Shown: in pieces, positions 1 to 9,633 of the stretch
How the letters are laid out: every line of letters begins with the position of its first letter
How positions within the stretch are numbered: the first letter of the stretch is position 1
The notes under the pieces: model-generated
Databases searched by the model: none
Seen by the model: only the letters and a program-made list of their open reading frames with translations
What the model was told of the DNA's origin: nothing
Position numbers and translations under genes: made by a program
Origin: Algoriphagus sp.
GTDB taxonomy: Bacteria > Bacteroidota > Bacteroidia > Cytophagales > Cyclobacteriaceae
Length of the DNA: 64,000 nucleotides
Reading direction: 5' to 3'
Assembly (NCBI RefSeq): GCF_013373065.1
Contig: NZ_JABXIN010000003.1
Span: forward strand, 62,001-126,000

Positions 1-417
1 TCAGCACAGATGTTTGGGATAGAACCAAAAATTGCCATGCTATCTTATTCTTCAGGTTCTTCAGGTTCGGGCGAAGAAGTGGAAAAGGTACGGGCGGCTA
101 CCGAGTTGGTGAAATCAAGAAGACCGGATCTTAAAATTGAAGGGCCTATTCAATACGATGCAGCTGTAGATCCTGTGGTAGGAAAGAAAAAGCTTCCGAA
201 TTCAGAGGTAGCAGGTCAGGCAAGCGTTTTGATTTTCCCAGACTTAAATACCGGAAACAATACCTACAAAGCAGTTCAGCGAGAAACAGGAGCGATTGCA
301 ATCGGACCTATGCTACAAGGACTTAATAAACCAGTTAATGACTTGAGTCGCGGCTGTACAGTTATTGATATCTTCAATACAGTTGTTATCACCGCAATTC
401 AAGCTCAAGAATCCTAA
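1..417 (+). CDS. pta: Phosphate acetyltransferase, C-terminal part (5' truncated by window)
   Basis: The reading frame is open from base 1 and continues beyond the window, so only the last 138 residues are visible. They match the end of the PTA_PTB domain: a Ser/Gly-rich stretch ([11 protein letters not shown]), an AAVDPVV segment, [12 protein letters not shown], and the closing [17 protein letters not shown]. Pta interconverts acetyl-CoA plus phosphate and acetyl phosphate plus CoA. The stop is 4 bases before the ackA start, so the two are almost certainly co-transcribed and form the classic acetate/ATP branch. Whether the full protein has the extra N-terminal DRTGG/BioD-like domains of long Pta enzymes cannot be seen. 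Confidence 0.95.
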   Translation, partial: SAQMFGIEPKIAMLSYSSGSSGSGEEVEKVRAATELVKSRRPDLKIEGPIQYDAAVDPVVGKKKLPNSEVAGQASVLIFPDLNTGNNTYKAVQRETGAIAIGPMLQGLNKPVNDLSRGCTVIDIFNTVVITAIQAQES

Positions 418-421
418 TGCT

Positions 422-1618
422 ATGAATGTTTTTGTAATTAATTCAGGCAGTAGCTCGATCAAATATCAATTGATTAGCATGCCTGAAGAAAAAGTCATTT
501 GTTCAGGAATGGTTGACCGAATCGGACTAGAAGGATCTCGAGTGGAATATCGTTCCTTTTTGAAGGAAGAGCCAGTTGAATTTACAAGGAATATGCCTGT
601 TTCTGATCATTCAGCAGGTTTGAAGGAAGTGGCCAAATTACTAGTGGATTCTGAAATTGGGGTAATTACTAATCCGAATCAAGTGGAGGTTGTTGGGCAT
701 CGTGTGGTGCATGGAGGGGAAAAATTTGCCAGCACGCAACTCATTTCCGAAGAAATAAAGGCCAAAATCAAAGAACTCTTTCCTTTGGCACCTTTGCATA
801 ACCCAGCCAATTATTTGGGAATAGAAGTAGCGGAACATATTTTTTCTAAAGCGAAGCAGGTAGCTGTTTTTGACACGGCTTTTCATCAAACCCAGCCCCC
901 CGTTGCTTTCCGGATGGCTATCCCCAATGAATTTTATGAAAAGCACGGAATCCGTGCCTATGGATTTCATGGTACCAGCCATAAATATGTTTCAGAAAGA
1001 GCCCGCGATTATTTAGGAACGAAAGGAAATCGAATTGTCAGTATTCATCTAGGTAATGGTTGCAGCATGGCTGCTATTCGTGATGGGAAATCTATTGATA
1101 CGAGTATGGGCTTTGGTCCTATGAATGGTTTGGTGATGGGTACGCGCGCGGGAGATATAGATCAGTCGGTGATTTTCCATTTGGTTCAGGAATTAGGTTA
1201 TTCCTTGCAGGATGTTTTTCAGATTCTCAATAAAAAAAGCGGTATGTTGGGCTTGACGGGATTTAGCGATATGCGGGATATTCAGAAAAAATACAATGAG
1301 GGAGAAAAAGAAGCTAAGCTCGCATACCACCTTTATGCCTATCGAATCAAAAAATATATCGGTTCCTTTGCGGCAGTTTTGAATGGTTTGGATGCAATCA
1401 TTTTTACGGGCGGAGTGGGTGAAAATGACCGATTAACCCGTCAATTGGTTTGTCAAGGAATGGATTATTTGGGAATTGAATTGGATGAGGAAAAAAATGC
1501 TGGACCAAAGCAGCCTGTACAGGAAATACAATCAGAGAATTCAGGGGTGAAATTATTGGTCATTCCAACTAATGAAGAATTGGAAATTGCCAAGCAAAGC
1601 TTTCAATTATTGAAATGA
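422..1618 (+). CDS. ackA: Acetate kinase
   Basis: This 398-residue protein is full length for AckA. It converts acetyl phosphate and ADP to acetate and ATP in the cytoplasm. Visible family blocks in order are INSGSSSIKYQL at the N-terminus, GHRVVHGGE, VFDTAFH, YGFHGTSHKYV, HLGNGCSM, DTSMGFGPMNGLVMGTR and FTGGVGEN. An in-frame ATG at 365 lies inside pta; the start at 422 is preferred because it gives the canonical MNVFVINSGSSS terminus and leaves a 4-base gap after pta. The gene converges on ogt with only 7 bases between the stops and no hairpin in that gap. Confidence 0.98.
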   Translation: MNVFVINSGSSSIKYQLISMPEEKVICSGMVDRIGLEGSRVEYRSFLKEEPVEFTRNMPVSDHSAGLKEVAKLLVDSEIGVITNPNQVEVVGHRVVHGGEKFASTQLISEEIKAKIKELFPLAPLHNPANYLGIEVAEHIFSKAKQVAVFDTAFHQTQPPVAFRMAIPNEFYEKHGIRAYGFHGTSHKYVSERARDYLGTKGNRIVSIHLGNGCSMAAIRDGKSIDTSMGFGPMNGLVMGTRAGDIDQSVIFHLVQELGYSLQDVFQILNKKSGMLGLTGFSDMRDIQKKYNEGEKEAKLAYHLYAYRIKKYIGSFAAVLNGLDAIIFTGGVGENDRLTRQLVCQGMDYLGIELDEEKNAGPKQPVQEIQSENSGVKLLVIPTNEELEIAKQSFQLLK

Positions 1619-1625
1619 AAAGGAC

Positions 1626-2165
1626 TTAAAAGAATTTCAACTGGGCTTTGTCTGCTTGAATTTCAGCTTTCTCAAGCTTGAGAAGTTTCTTTTTCGCTTC
1701 TAAACCACCAGCATATCCGACCAATGAACCGTCTGAACCAATGATTCTGTGACAGGGAATCAGGATTGAAATGGCATTTGCACCATTAGCCGAAGCTACG
1801 GCTCGAATCGCGTCTGTATTTCCCAAATCCTTAGAAAGTTGAAGGTAGGATCGGATTTCCCCATAGGGTATTTCAGTCAGTTTTTTCCATACTTCTTTTT
1901 GAAAACTAGTTCCAACCGGTAAAAGTGGAATGTTAAATTGGGTAAGCTCTCCAGCAAAATAGGCTTCAAGTTGGCCTATAGTTTCTTTTGCTACTTTAGT
2001 CTCTTTATCTACAAATTCCGCTTCCAAGCCCTTTCGAATCCGTTCATTGATGGAAGTGCGCATTTTCCGGTATTTCCAGTCACAAAGACAAAGTTGATCT
2101 TCGAAAGTACCTAAGATCAGCTCTCCAACAGAACTTTTATAGGAAGTGGTGTAGATGAAATTCAT
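1626..2165 (-). CDS. ogt: Methylated-DNA--protein-cysteine S-methyltransferase
   Basis: This 179-residue protein repairs O6-alkylguanine by transferring the alkyl group to its own cysteine, a suicide reaction. The active-site motif IPCHRI is present with Cys138, followed by the conserved GYAGGLEAKK segment that ends the DNA-binding domain. The helix-turn-helix part (QKEVWKKLTEIPYGE) precedes it. The N-terminal about 80 residues are the variable ribonuclease-H-like domain. It has no Ada-type metal domain, so it is the stand-alone Ogt/AGT form. It is transcribed alone or ahead of nothing obvious; its stop nearly meets that of ackA. Confidence 0.95.
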   Translation of the reverse strand: MNFIYTTSYKSSVGELILGTFEDQLCLCDWKYRKMRTSINERIRKGLEAEFVDKETKVAKETIGQLEAYFAGELTQFNIPLLPVGTSFQKEVWKKLTEIPYGEIRSYLQLSKDLGNTDAIRAVASANGANAISILIPCHRIIGSDGSLVGYAGGLEAKKKLLKLEKAEIQADKAQLKFF

Positions 2166-2228
2166 GGTTGGAAATTACCTGATATAAATGGGTATTTGGT
2201 TTTTATGTCACCCAATGTCATAGAAATT

Positions 2229-3095
2229 CTAAAATGGTTCAATGTGGATCAGGATATGTCCCAATTCCGGAAGTTCCAATTTCAGGGTGTCTTTTAAGTC
2301 ATGAGCGATGTCATGGCCTTTTTTTACACTTAAATCTCCATCTACACTTGCGTGGAGGTCTACATGATATTTCATTCCTGCTTTTCGGATGTAGCATTTT
2401 TCGGTTCCCTTAATCCCGGGAACAGTAGATGCTATTTTCCGGATTTCATCGGTAAGTTCTTCATAATTATTTTCATCCATGACCTCACCCAAGGCTGGTC
2501 TGAATATCAAATAGCAATTGTAAAGGATGAATCCACTGGCAAAAAGTGCGGCGTAATCATCGGCTACCTCAAAGCCTTCTCCTCCAATCACTGCAATTAT
2601 GATTCCTATAAAAGCAGCTACTGAAGTAATTGCATCACTTCGGTGATGCCAAGCTTCGGCCTTGAGGGAAGAGGAATGAAGCTTTTTGCTTCTTGAAAGG
2701 ACTATTTGATAAGAAATTTCTTTCCAGAGAATGATAGCTCCTAGAATTCCCAAAGTCCAATTTTCAGGCGAAGGATGGGGGGTTTGGATGTTTTGGATGG
2801 CTTGAAAAGCAATGGTGGCTGCAGATACTATCAGAAAACCTACTACCATAAAGGTGATCAGTGCCTCTGCTTTTCCATGGCCATAGGGATGGTTTTCATC
2901 AGCTGGTCGCTGGGCATACTTTAGACCAAAAAGGATTAAGATACTGGAAAAAACGTCTACTAGGGATTCAATACCGTCGGCAATTAAGGCAAATGAATTC
3001 CCAAAAATTCCAGCTAGGAATTTGATCCCAGCGAGCAGGACATTTCCCAGCATGCTGAAATAAACGGTACGAATGGCCAGCTTACCTGTTGACAT
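2229..3095 (-). CDS. Cation diffusion facilitator (CDF) family transporter
   Basis: This 288-residue inner-membrane protein belongs to the CDF family of divalent metal/proton antiporters. Evidence is the N-terminal hydrophobic segments, the ALIADGIESLVDVFSS segment of transmembrane helix 2, the HPYGHGKAEA loop, and the HHRSDAITSVAA segment in helix 5 that carries metal-binding His and Asp. The C-terminal about 80 residues form the cytoplasmic domain (ending HILIHIEPF). Substrate (Zn, Fe, Mn or other) cannot be fixed from sequence alone. It lies 39 bases downstream of the APC permease on the same strand, separated by a hairpin, so it may be a separate transcript. Confidence 0.92.
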   Translation of the reverse strand: MSTGKLAIRTVYFSMLGNVLLAGIKFLAGIFGNSFALIADGIESLVDVFSSILILFGLKYAQRPADENHPYGHGKAEALITFMVVGFLIVSAATIAFQAIQNIQTPHPSPENWTLGILGAIILWKEISYQIVLSRSKKLHSSSLKAEAWHHRSDAITSVAAFIGIIIAVIGGEGFEVADDYAALFASGFILYNCYLIFRPALGEVMDENNYEELTDEIRKIASTVPGIKGTEKCYIRKAGMKYHVDLHASVDGDLSVKKGHDIAHDLKDTLKLELPELGHILIHIEPF

Positions 3096-3111
3096 CAGGT
3101 TTTTGTTTAAT

Positions 3112-3136
3112 AAGAAAAGCGGGAAAAGCTTTTCTT
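3112..3136 (-). terminator. Hairpin after the APC permease
   Basis: A 9-base stem (AAGAAAAGC / GCTTTTCTT) with a 7-base loop starts at the permease stop codon. It is AT-rich and followed on the minus strand by ATTAAACA rather than a clean T run, so termination is probably partial. Confidence 0.45.
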
Positions 3137-4442
3137 AATCTTGATTTTGTCTTTTCCCTATCCAATATAAGCCCGTTCCGATTCCTACGAAAATAGCGGT
3201 CATCCAAATAGAGTTCCAACTTACCTGAAGCATCAGCCAAAGACAGGCTAGGATACCTAAAATCGGAATGGTATAGCCTCCTTTTAAGATAAAGCGATTA
3301 GGGGCTTTGAATTTTGGTCGAAGGGCAGGAACTGCCGCGCATGTCATGATGAAAAGGAAAAGCCTTGACAAAACCGTCATAGCAGCCAATGCCCGGAAAG
3401 AACCCATGGCAGCTAGGATGAAGGCTGCAATTCCAAAGAATAAAACCGAATTGGCTGGGGTAAGGAATTTGTTGTGAACTTGACCAAACCAAGAGGGGAG
3501 AGAGTTTTCCAATGAAAGGGCATAGGTCACTCGGGTGGCAGAAAACATGGAGCTAATTAGATTGGCAATCACAGAAGTAGTAACGCCGATCATCAATATA
3601 TAGGCTCCAATTTCACCAAAAAGACTTGATGCCGCATCTAATAGTGGAGTATTGGAATCCGAAAGATCAGGTACAGCTGCCATGGTTACCAATTGGATGA
3701 GCATGTACAAAATCACGACGACAATCAAACCTAAGATTAAACCCAAAGGCATGTCTCGTTCTGGTTTTTTGGCTTCTCCTGCGGGAACAATGGCACCTTC
3801 AAACCCAACAAAAGCATAGATCAGTAATAGAGCTGCGGCCCCCAAATCTCCTGCTGGTGGAATTGCACTGTCAAAACGGGGAAGAACGGAATCTCCTAAC
3901 ACTAGAAACCCTCCAAATACCAATCCGATCAAAACCCCAAACTTAATGATAGTGAAAAAAGTCATGGAGCGGATGGATTCACTTGAACCCAAAATATTGA
4001 TGATACTCAATCCTAAAATAGTTAAGAAGACAGTCACCAATCTTCCAGCACCTTCTCCTGCCATTGGGATGAAATAGGCGATGCTATCCGTAAGCAAGAC
4101 AGTGTTTGCAGCAAAAGAAATCAACCGAGCAAGGTAATAAAGCCAACCTCCTTGAAAGCCAACAAAACCTCCAAAGGCTAGCGCACCATATCGAATGGGA
4201 CCTCCGGTACCTCGAAAATAACTTCCAATTTCTGCGAAGCTGAGGATAACGGGAAGCATAAGCAAGGCACAGAATGCATAAATCCAAACACTGTAATCTC
4301 CTGCCAAAGCTGCTGCCCCTGAGGGTAATCCAAAAATACCCGCTCCGATAAATCCGTTCACAACAAGCATCCAAACGCCCCAAAGGCCTAAGTTTCGAGG
4401 AAGTTTTTCGAGTTTTTCTTCAGTGGAAAATGGTTTTGACAC
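3135..4442 (-). CDS. APC family amino acid permease
   Basis: This 435-residue, highly hydrophobic protein shows about 12 membrane segments. It starts with the APC superfamily signature: WGVWMLVVNGFIGAGIFGLP is the helix 1 region with the unwound GAGIFG substrate-binding motif. FVGFEGAIVPAGEAKKPERD matches the conserved helix 6 to loop region of amino acid-polyamine-organocation carriers. The expected role is proton-coupled uptake of an amino acid or polyamine. No neighbouring catabolic gene gives a hint about substrate. A gap of about 100 bases separates it from the P-type ATPase upstream. Confidence 0.9.
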   Translation of the reverse strand: MSKPFSTEEKLEKLPRNLGLWGVWMLVVNGFIGAGIFGLPSGAAALAGDYSVWIYAFCALLMLPVILSFAEIGSYFRGTGGPIRYGALAFGGFVGFQGGWLYYLARLISFAANTVLLTDSIAYFIPMAGEGAGRLVTVFLTILGLSIINILGSSESIRSMTFFTIIKFGVLIGLVFGGFLVLGDSVLPRFDSAIPPAGDLGAAALLLIYAFVGFEGAIVPAGEAKKPERDMPLGLILGLIVVVILYMLIQLVTMAAVPDLSDSNTPLLDAASSLFGEIGAYILMIGVTTSVIANLISSMFSATRVTYALSLENSLPSWFGQVHNKFLTPANSVLFFGIAAFILAAMGSFRALAAMTVLSRLFLFIMTCAAVPALRPKFKAPNRFILKGGYTIPILGILACLWLMLQVSWNSIWMTAIFVGIGTGLYWIGKRQNQD

Positions 4443-4539
4443 GAGAGTAGTTTTGTATTTTCGAATGGGGGAAGATAATTAGAATGGATTAAGAATCGTA
4501 TGAAAAATCAGTAAATGGTTATCCTATTAAGTCAAGTTT

Positions 4540-7098
4540 TCATTCAGTTTTTGCCCTTCGAATATTTTTAAGCCATTTCTCAAATTCTACAGCATGGAAA
4601 ACCACCAAGCCCATTCCTAGAGTGAAAAGCAATTCGGGAAGATTCAAAGCTTCGGTATGGAAGACCTGATTGAAAAAGGGTAGGTAAATGATGAGGATTT
4701 GCAAAATCAGGGTACCAATAATGGAAAGTATCAAAGGGGTATTAGTGAATAGGCCGAGCTTAAATAGTGAGATTTGGTCACTTCTTATGGCCATGACATG
4801 GCCAAGTTGAGAAAATGCTAGGACAGAAAATACCATGGTTTGCCAATGCCAACCTTGGCGAATTGCCCAGTATTGGGTGAAAAGTGTGATTCCAGCCATT
4901 AATATGCCTACCCAAAGAATGTGTATACCCAAGCCATCCGCAAAAAAGCTCTGTTTGGGAGGTCGGGGAGGGCGCTTCATGATATTTTTTTCAGCTTTTT
5001 CTCTTGCCAAAGCTAAAGCAGGTATTCCATCTGTTACCAGATTTATCCAAAGTATATGAATTGGGAGTAATGGAATAGGGAGGCCTAATAAGGGGGCCAA
5101 TGTAATGGTCCAAATTTCTGCCCCGTTACAGGTCATGATGTATTTGATGAATTTCCGGATATTATCAAAAATCCTTCGTCCCTCGCGAATTGCTCTGACT
5201 ATAGTTGCAAAATTGTCATCCAACAAAATCATATGGGCGGCTTCCTTACTCACATCTGTTCCTGTGATTCCCATGGCAATTCCTATGGTACTAGCTCGAA
5301 GGGAAGGAGCATCATTTACCCCGTCTCCAGTCATCGCGACGAATTGGTTTCGTTGCTGTAAGATTCGGACAATCCTGAGTTTTTGGTCCGGGGAAACCCG
5401 AGCATATACCGTGATTTTCTCCACCTGATTCCCAAAATCTTCATCAGACATCTCTCGGAGTTCGGATCCACTCAATACCAAATCTCCTTCTTCAAAAATC
5501 CCTACTTCTTTAGCGATAGTTTTAGCAGTTGCAGGATGATCTCCTGTAATCATCACCGGTTGGATCCCTGCTGTTTTGCATTCTTGAATAGCCTCCTTGA
5601 CCTCTTCTCTTGGAGGATCAATCATTCCTACTAATCCCCAAAAAGAAAGTTCGCTTTCGATTTTATCCCATTCTGATTTTGGAGGGAGTTTTTTTAAAAC
5701 CTTTCCAGCAAAAGCTAAAACACGCTCGCCAGCCTCAGCCCAATCCTGGGATTCTTTCTTTATTTTTTGAATATCATTTTGGTCGTTTAAAACGGCCAAA
5801 ATACATTCAGAAGCTCCTTTGCAAATCACTAATACCTGATCTCCCATTTGATGAAAAGTACTCATGAGCTTGCGATCGGAATCAAATGGAATTTCACCAA
5901 TTCTTGGTAAGGTTTGCAGAATTTCCTGATATGCTTTTTTATCCATTTGTTCTATCAGGTGGTGAACTAAGGCTAGTTCAGTGGCTTCTCCCAGTAATTT
6001 TCCGCCTTCATCGATTTTGACATCGTTGTTCAAAGCCAAAGCAAGCTGCAGATTGTCATAGCCCGAATAAACATGATCTTTTTCTTCCGAGAAATGCCGA
6101 ACAACGGTCATTTGATTTTTGGTGAGGGTACCGGTTTTATCGGTGCAGATAAAGGTGATAGAACCCAAACTCTCTACTGCGGGGAGTTTTCGAATTAAAG
6201 CTTCCTTCTTTGCCATTCGTGCAGCACCTAGGGAAAGCGCTATTGTAATTAAGGCCGGCAAGGCTTCTGGAATGGCAGCCACTGCCAAGCTCACGGAAAT
6301 CATCATTAATTCGAGTGGTTCTTCGCCCCGGAGAAGTCCTAAGCCAAAAATGATCAAGCAGATTAATAGAATGAGGAGTGAGATTGTTTTTCCAAACTTC
6401 TTCATTCGAATCTGTAAGGGAGTTTCGGGACTTCCTTCTTGGAGCAGGTCTGCGATTTTCCCGAACTGGGTGTCCATCCCTGTTTTCAGAACAATTCCCA
6501 CACCCCTTCCATTGGTCTGAAACGTGCCTTTGAAAAGGTGATTTTCAGAATTGATATCCGGAGAGTCCAATTCCTCGATTAGAGGTTTTTTGTCTACTGG
6601 AACAGACTCTCCAGTTAAAGAGGATTCATCCATTTTGACAGCCGATCCTTCCAAAAGTTGGATATCTGCCGGGATCATATTTCCCGCTTCGCAAATCAGA
6701 ATGTCCCCTGGTACGAGTTCGCTGGAGTGGATAGTTTGGGTCTTCCCATTTCGAATGACTCGTGTGTGGGTTTCGCTCATTTTTTTCAGAGCTTCCAAAG
6801 CTTTCTCAGCTCGATATTCCTGGATGAATCCCATGATGGCATTGAGGATGACAATCACCAAAATGATGATGGTATCTGACCATTCCCCAATAATCCCCGC
6901 AATTATGGAGGCTGAGATCAGGATAGCGATCATGAAATCCTTGAACTGATCCAGAAAAAGTTGGAAAGGCGTTTTCTTCTTTTTTTCCTTGAGGGTATTA
7001 GGACCAATTTCCTCCAAGCGACTTTTTACTTCGGCTTCGGTCAGACCAGTGCCGATCAATGCTTTGAGTTCTGACTTAGAGGTTGGAAGTGAAATCAT
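4540..7098 (-). CDS. Cation-translocating P-type ATPase, calcium-pump (P2) type
   Basis: This 852-residue pump has the full P2-ATPase layout: an N-terminal cation-transporter domain, the A-domain TGES loop at residues 162-165, transmembrane helix 4 with AIPEALPA (PEGLP in classic Ca2+ pumps), the phosphorylated Asp320 in DKTGTLT, the TGDGVNDAP hinge, and a C-terminal six-helix domain. It resembles SERCA/PMCA-like bacterial pumps that export Ca2+, although some relatives move Mn2+ or Na+. The cation is inferred. The start at 7098 gives a typical short cytoplasmic N-terminus. A terminator hairpin separates it from the TonB receptor upstream. Confidence 0.93.
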   Translation of the reverse strand: MISLPTSKSELKALIGTGLTEAEVKSRLEEIGPNTLKEKKKKTPFQLFLDQFKDFMIAILISASIIAGIIGEWSDTIIILVIVILNAIMGFIQEYRAEKALEALKKMSETHTRVIRNGKTQTIHSSELVPGDILICEAGNMIPADIQLLEGSAVKMDESSLTGESVPVDKKPLIEELDSPDINSENHLFKGTFQTNGRGVGIVLKTGMDTQFGKIADLLQEGSPETPLQIRMKKFGKTISLLILLICLIIFGLGLLRGEEPLELMMISVSLAVAAIPEALPALITIALSLGAARMAKKEALIRKLPAVESLGSITFICTDKTGTLTKNQMTVVRHFSEEKDHVYSGYDNLQLALALNNDVKIDEGGKLLGEATELALVHHLIEQMDKKAYQEILQTLPRIGEIPFDSDRKLMSTFHQMGDQVLVICKGASECILAVLNDQNDIQKIKKESQDWAEAGERVLAFAGKVLKKLPPKSEWDKIESELSFWGLVGMIDPPREEVKEAIQECKTAGIQPVMITGDHPATAKTIAKEVGIFEEGDLVLSGSELREMSDEDFGNQVEKITVYARVSPDQKLRIVRILQQRNQFVAMTGDGVNDAPSLRASTIGIAMGITGTDVSKEAAHMILLDDNFATIVRAIREGRRIFDNIRKFIKYIMTCNGAEIWTITLAPLLGLPIPLLPIHILWINLVTDGIPALALAREKAEKNIMKRPPRPPKQSFFADGLGIHILWVGILMAGITLFTQYWAIRQGWHWQTMVFSVLAFSQLGHVMAIRSDQISLFKLGLFTNTPLILSIIGTLILQILIIYLPFFNQVFHTEALNLPELLFTLGMGLVVFHAVEFEKWLKNIRRAKTE

Positions 7099-7128
7099 AA
7101 AAGTTTTGCTTCAATAGCTTAAAATAAA

Positions 7129-7157
7129 AAAGTCTGGGCTAAGATGCTCCAGACTTT
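7129..7157 (-). terminator. Rho-independent terminator after the TonB receptor
   Basis: A perfect 9-base stem (AAAGTCTGG / CCAGACTTT) with an 11-base loop is followed on the minus strand by a T-rich tract. It lies 11 bases after the receptor stop codon. Confidence 0.85.
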
Positions 7158-7167
7158 TCAATTTGAT

Positions 7168-9579
7168 TTAAAAACTTGCTCTTAATGAGAAAATAAAATT
7201 TCTTCCCGGACCCGAAATCCCCGAGCTATAGGGTCTATATCGCTGATCGGTGATGTTTTCAATCCCGGCGTTTAATTGCAGAATATCCAGAATAGGATAG
7301 CTGACTTTTAGGTTGAGTGTATACCAAGCGGGTGAATAATTGTTCCCGTTTTCGTCCTTGGCATAGATTTCATCTTTCCCACGTTCTTCCTGAGCAAGCT
7401 CCTCAAAACTTCGCTCTCCTTGGAAGTTCACATAAAGCTGTGCCCGGATATGACTTGACTGATAATCCAATCGACTCACTCCAAATAGTGGAGCAGCATG
7501 CCGTGAAGGGCTGGTGCTTCCATCATCCAACTCCTCTTTTCCCTCCTGGAAATTGATGTCGGTGAAAAAAGAAAGCCTTTTGGTCAACTTGGCCTGAACT
7601 CCAATCTGGACTCCATAAACTTGCGCCTGAGCCGCATTTTGGATAGCCTGCACCTGGCTCAATTCTCCATCATAAAGAATACTGTCTTGGCCGTTCAATA
7701 GGAAATTCCTTCGCACCAAGGCATTGGCTAAATGAGTATAAAATCCTGTGATGTCCAACTTGAAAGTATCTCCCCATAGTTTGGCGAGACTCAAATCGAT
7801 ATTGGTGGCGTATTCGGGTTTTAAATTAGGATTCGGGACAGTCACGGCACCTGCCTCAGAATCGAATACCTTTCCAATATCATCCACATTCGGGGATCGG
7901 AAGGCGGTTCCTAAATTGGAACTCATAACCCAAGATTCCGCTGGTCTATACACGACTCCTATACTTCCTGTAAGGTTTCCGTTTCCCAAACTGGCTTCTT
8001 CAAAAGGAAAAGGATAGAATCGGGTGTCAAATTGACTTTCTATTCCATACCAGCTATATCGAAGTCCACTTTGCAGAGTTGCTTTTTCATGGATTTTGGA
8101 TTCCAGGTTTACATATGCACCAAAAGAATTCCAATGTGATTGTGGATAGCGAGCCGGTCCTTCTTCCCTTTCACCTCTTTCGATATCAGTCGTAAATCCG
8201 GTGGAATTCACTTTGTTTTTCACCCACTCCAATCCATAGAAAAGGAATTTTTTGGAATTGATGCTTTTGCTGAAATCCAGATTTGCGGAATAGGCAGTGA
8301 CTTCCTCAACCTGGGTGTTTCGGATGGGGTCATTTAGGCTTCGATCGATTCGACTTTCTTCAAAATTCTGAAGGGCAAAACTCAAATTTACCCGATCATA
8401 CCAGCCTGCAGATTGATTGTGTGTGACTTTCAGGTGATTCATCATCCATTTTTGCGGACCATAATTCCATTCTGCATAGCGCGGTAAGCCATTCCGAACG
8501 CGATTATGCCTATCGTAGCGTCCATAGCTCGAAGTAGCTGAATAATGGAAACCATAATTGAACTCCCAATCGTCTGATGGTTGGAATCGGATTTTTTGCA
8601 TGAAATTTTTCTGTGAATATCCTGAAGGAATCTGACGAAGGGCGGGATCCTCCAAGGTCAAAACCACATCTTCACCATCGATTCGTTCGACATAATTTCG
8701 CTTGATGTAATCTTCTGGGCCATGGGAACCCTGCCGCAAGTCATCATAATCCCAGCTGGAGAAACCAGTAGCTAAAGCCCATTTTTTCCAACCAATTTGG
8801 AGGTCCGCATGCCCTGTTTTTTCCTGATTGGCACCGGAGTAGCGAGTAACGATTGTTCCTTCGACCAGCGTTTCATCGTCGAGAGAAAATCCTGGCTTGA
8901 TCGTTTCAAAACTCATTACGCCACCAATGGCATCACTTCCATAAATCACGGAGGCGGGGCCAAGCAAAACTTCTGCATCACTGATCACAAAAGGATCCAA
9001 ATTGATGACGTTTTGGATATTTCCGCCTCGGAAAATTGCCGTATTCATCCGAACGCCATCAACAGAATAAAGCAAGCGATTCGTAGCAAATCCCCGAATC
9101 ATAGGGCTGCCTCCTCCTTGTTGACTTTTTTGAACGTAGACTTTGCCAGAAATCCCCAATAAATCAGCGGCGGTTTGTGGGTCTTGAAATTGCACTTCCG
9201 ATGGGGCAATGGTCACGATTTTTTGAGGGACATCATCGCTGTTTTGCCTCCATTTATTTGCTGCAACCACTACCTCGCCGAGGTTTAAATTGCTTTTTTC
9301 GAGATATAAGGTGGCATCAGGTAAATTTATTAGTTCCTGAAAACTCAACCTTACGGTTTGGTAGCCATAGCTACTGATTTGTATTAATTCTAAATCTGCA
9401 AAAGAGGAAATGTCTAATTGCCCCTTTCCGTTTGCATATAATACCCTTCCTGTTGATGGATCATGAGCCACTACAGTAGGAATGGGTTCATTGCTTACCT
9501 GATCTTTTACCGAGATGGTTTGACCTAAGGACACAAAAACCAAGGCGCAACAAAGAACCCAAGTCATGATGTATTTCAT
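7168..9579 (-). CDS. TonB-dependent receptor, hemoglobin/transferrin/lactoferrin-like family
   Basis: This 803-residue outer membrane receptor has a signal peptide (residues 1 to about 19, ending SLGQ), then a CarboxypepD_reg-like beta-sandwich (about 20-95) typical of Bacteroidota receptors, then the plug (about 105-225) with the block SPMIRGFATNRLL, VDGVRMN and YGSDAIGGVM, and a beta-barrel ending in aromatic Phe. The plug sequence resembles receptors of the TonB heme/lactoferrin family, suggesting uptake of heme or an iron complex, but substrate is inferred. The gene follows a small secreted protein by 54 bases and is likely co-transcribed with it. No Fur-like box was recognised with confidence. 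Confidence 0.92.
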   Translation of the reverse strand: MKYIMTWVLCCALVFVSLGQTISVKDQVSNEPIPTVVAHDPSTGRVLYANGKGQLDISSFADLELIQISSYGYQTVRLSFQELINLPDATLYLEKSNLNLGEVVVAANKWRQNSDDVPQKIVTIAPSEVQFQDPQTAADLLGISGKVYVQKSQQGGGSPMIRGFATNRLLYSVDGVRMNTAIFRGGNIQNVINLDPFVISDAEVLLGPASVIYGSDAIGGVMSFETIKPGFSLDDETLVEGTIVTRYSGANQEKTGHADLQIGWKKWALATGFSSWDYDDLRQGSHGPEDYIKRNYVERIDGEDVVLTLEDPALRQIPSGYSQKNFMQKIRFQPSDDWEFNYGFHYSATSSYGRYDRHNRVRNGLPRYAEWNYGPQKWMMNHLKVTHNQSAGWYDRVNLSFALQNFEESRIDRSLNDPIRNTQVEEVTAYSANLDFSKSINSKKFLFYGLEWVKNKVNSTGFTTDIERGEREEGPARYPQSHWNSFGAYVNLESKIHEKATLQSGLRYSWYGIESQFDTRFYPFPFEEASLGNGNLTGSIGVVYRPAESWVMSSNLGTAFRSPNVDDIGKVFDSEAGAVTVPNPNLKPEYATNIDLSLAKLWGDTFKLDITGFYTHLANALVRRNFLLNGQDSILYDGELSQVQAIQNAAQAQVYGVQIGVQAKLTKRLSFFTDINFQEGKEELDDGSTSPSRHAAPLFGVSRLDYQSSHIRAQLYVNFQGERSFEELAQEERGKDEIYAKDENGNNYSPAWYTLNLKVSYPILDILQLNAGIENITDQRYRPYSSGISGPGRNFIFSLRASF

Positions 9580-9633
9580 GTTGTATGGGTTGTAAATAAA
9601 ATACCATTTTAAAGACAGAGAGAAATAAAGAGG

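Noticed and set aside
641-982. Open frame on the minus strand inside ackA
   Set aside because: It lies entirely opposite conserved ackA coding sequence and has no recognisable domain, so it is a shadow of the real gene.
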